Assembly: GCA_031275145.1 (NCBI GenBank)
Contig: JAISPE010000063.1
Span: 1-5,391, forward strand
Direction: 5' to 3'
Length of the DNA: 5,391 nt
DNA from: Prevotellaceae bacterium
GTDB taxonomy: Bacteria; Bacteroidota; Bacteroidia; Bacteroidales; UBA932
A model generated the notes under the pieces. That model was not told the origin of the DNA. It worked only from the letters and a program-made list of their open reading frames with translations, and searched no databases. Of this stretch, positions 5,257-5,391 are shown piece by piece. The position numbers and the translations under genes are program-made. Each line of letters starts with the position of its first letter. Position 1 is the stretch's first letter.

Positions 5257-5391
5257 ACAAAACATACTTCAAATCCCGATGCAGGCACATTCTTTATCTC
5301 CGGTCCTCCGGTAATGATAAAAAACTTTAAACAATACCTGCTGACGAAAGGAGTTAACGAAAACAGAATTAAAACAGACGACCGGGAGTAA
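5257..5391 (+). pseudogene. Duplicated 3' fragment of the reductase gene (copy B)
   Basis: This stretch repeats the last 127 bp of the reductase gene (4381-4507) with five differences, all transitions: 4382 g/a, 4403 g/a, 4492 g/a, 4499 t/c and 4507 g/a. In protein terms they are Ala187Thr, Ala194Thr, one silent change, Trp226Arg and TAG to TAA. The frame is open only from 5257, because a TAA precedes it at 5254-5256. There is no start codon apart from an internal ATG at 5314, so it cannot make a reductase. It is either the displaced original end of the gene or a duplicate left by insertion of the toxin-antitoxin module. The window stops at its stop codon, so any further repeat beyond is not visible. 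Confidence 0.88.

Noticed and set aside
1..5391. CRISPR array, tRNA, rRNA or transposase gene
   Set aside because: No regularly spaced short repeats, RNA gene signatures or transposase/integrase motifs were seen on either strand.

Overview
The window looks like chromosomal DNA of a Bacteroidota bacterium, probably of the Bacteroidales. The evidence is indirect. Coding DNA is moderately AT-rich and spacers are very AT-rich. Most start codons lack a Shine-Dalgarno sequence. Two spacers carry a TAnnTTTG motif, the -7 box typical of this phylum, just upstream of genes. No RNA gene is visible, and a species cannot be named from the sequence alone. All genes are on the + strand.

Left half (1-3157): a tight three-gene operon for CDP-3,6-dideoxyhexose precursors, the sugars found at the tips of some O-antigens (paratose, abequose, tyvelose, ascarylose). 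RfbF makes CDP-glucose, RfbG converts it to CDP-4-keto-6-deoxyglucose, and RfbH (E1, a PMP/[2Fe-2S] dehydrase) starts the C3 deoxygenation. The genes overlap or nearly touch. Promoter and earlier genes lie left of the window, and no ketoreductase or epimerase that would identify the final sugar is present.

Middle (3158-3823): an insertion-rich gap. A 94-bp nested inverted repeat begins inside the rfbH stop region. Two unrecognised small ORFs follow (66 and 62 aa) behind a plausible -7 box. A G+C-rich palindromic repeat overlaps the end of the second ORF and supplies its last codons and stop.

Right half (3824-5391): a flavin/NAD(P) reductase-domain gene that could be the electron donor (E3 role) for RfbH, although it lacks the ferredoxin domain of known E3 proteins. 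Next comes a two-gene toxin-antitoxin module with a PIN-domain (VapC-like) toxin. Immediately after the module, the last ~130 bp of the reductase gene appear again as a headless fragment (about 96% identical, 5 differences in 127 bp), ending at the last base of the window. The module therefore sits between direct repeats of the reductase 3' end. This looks like an insertion that duplicated or restored the end of its target gene, and it is the most notable structure here.
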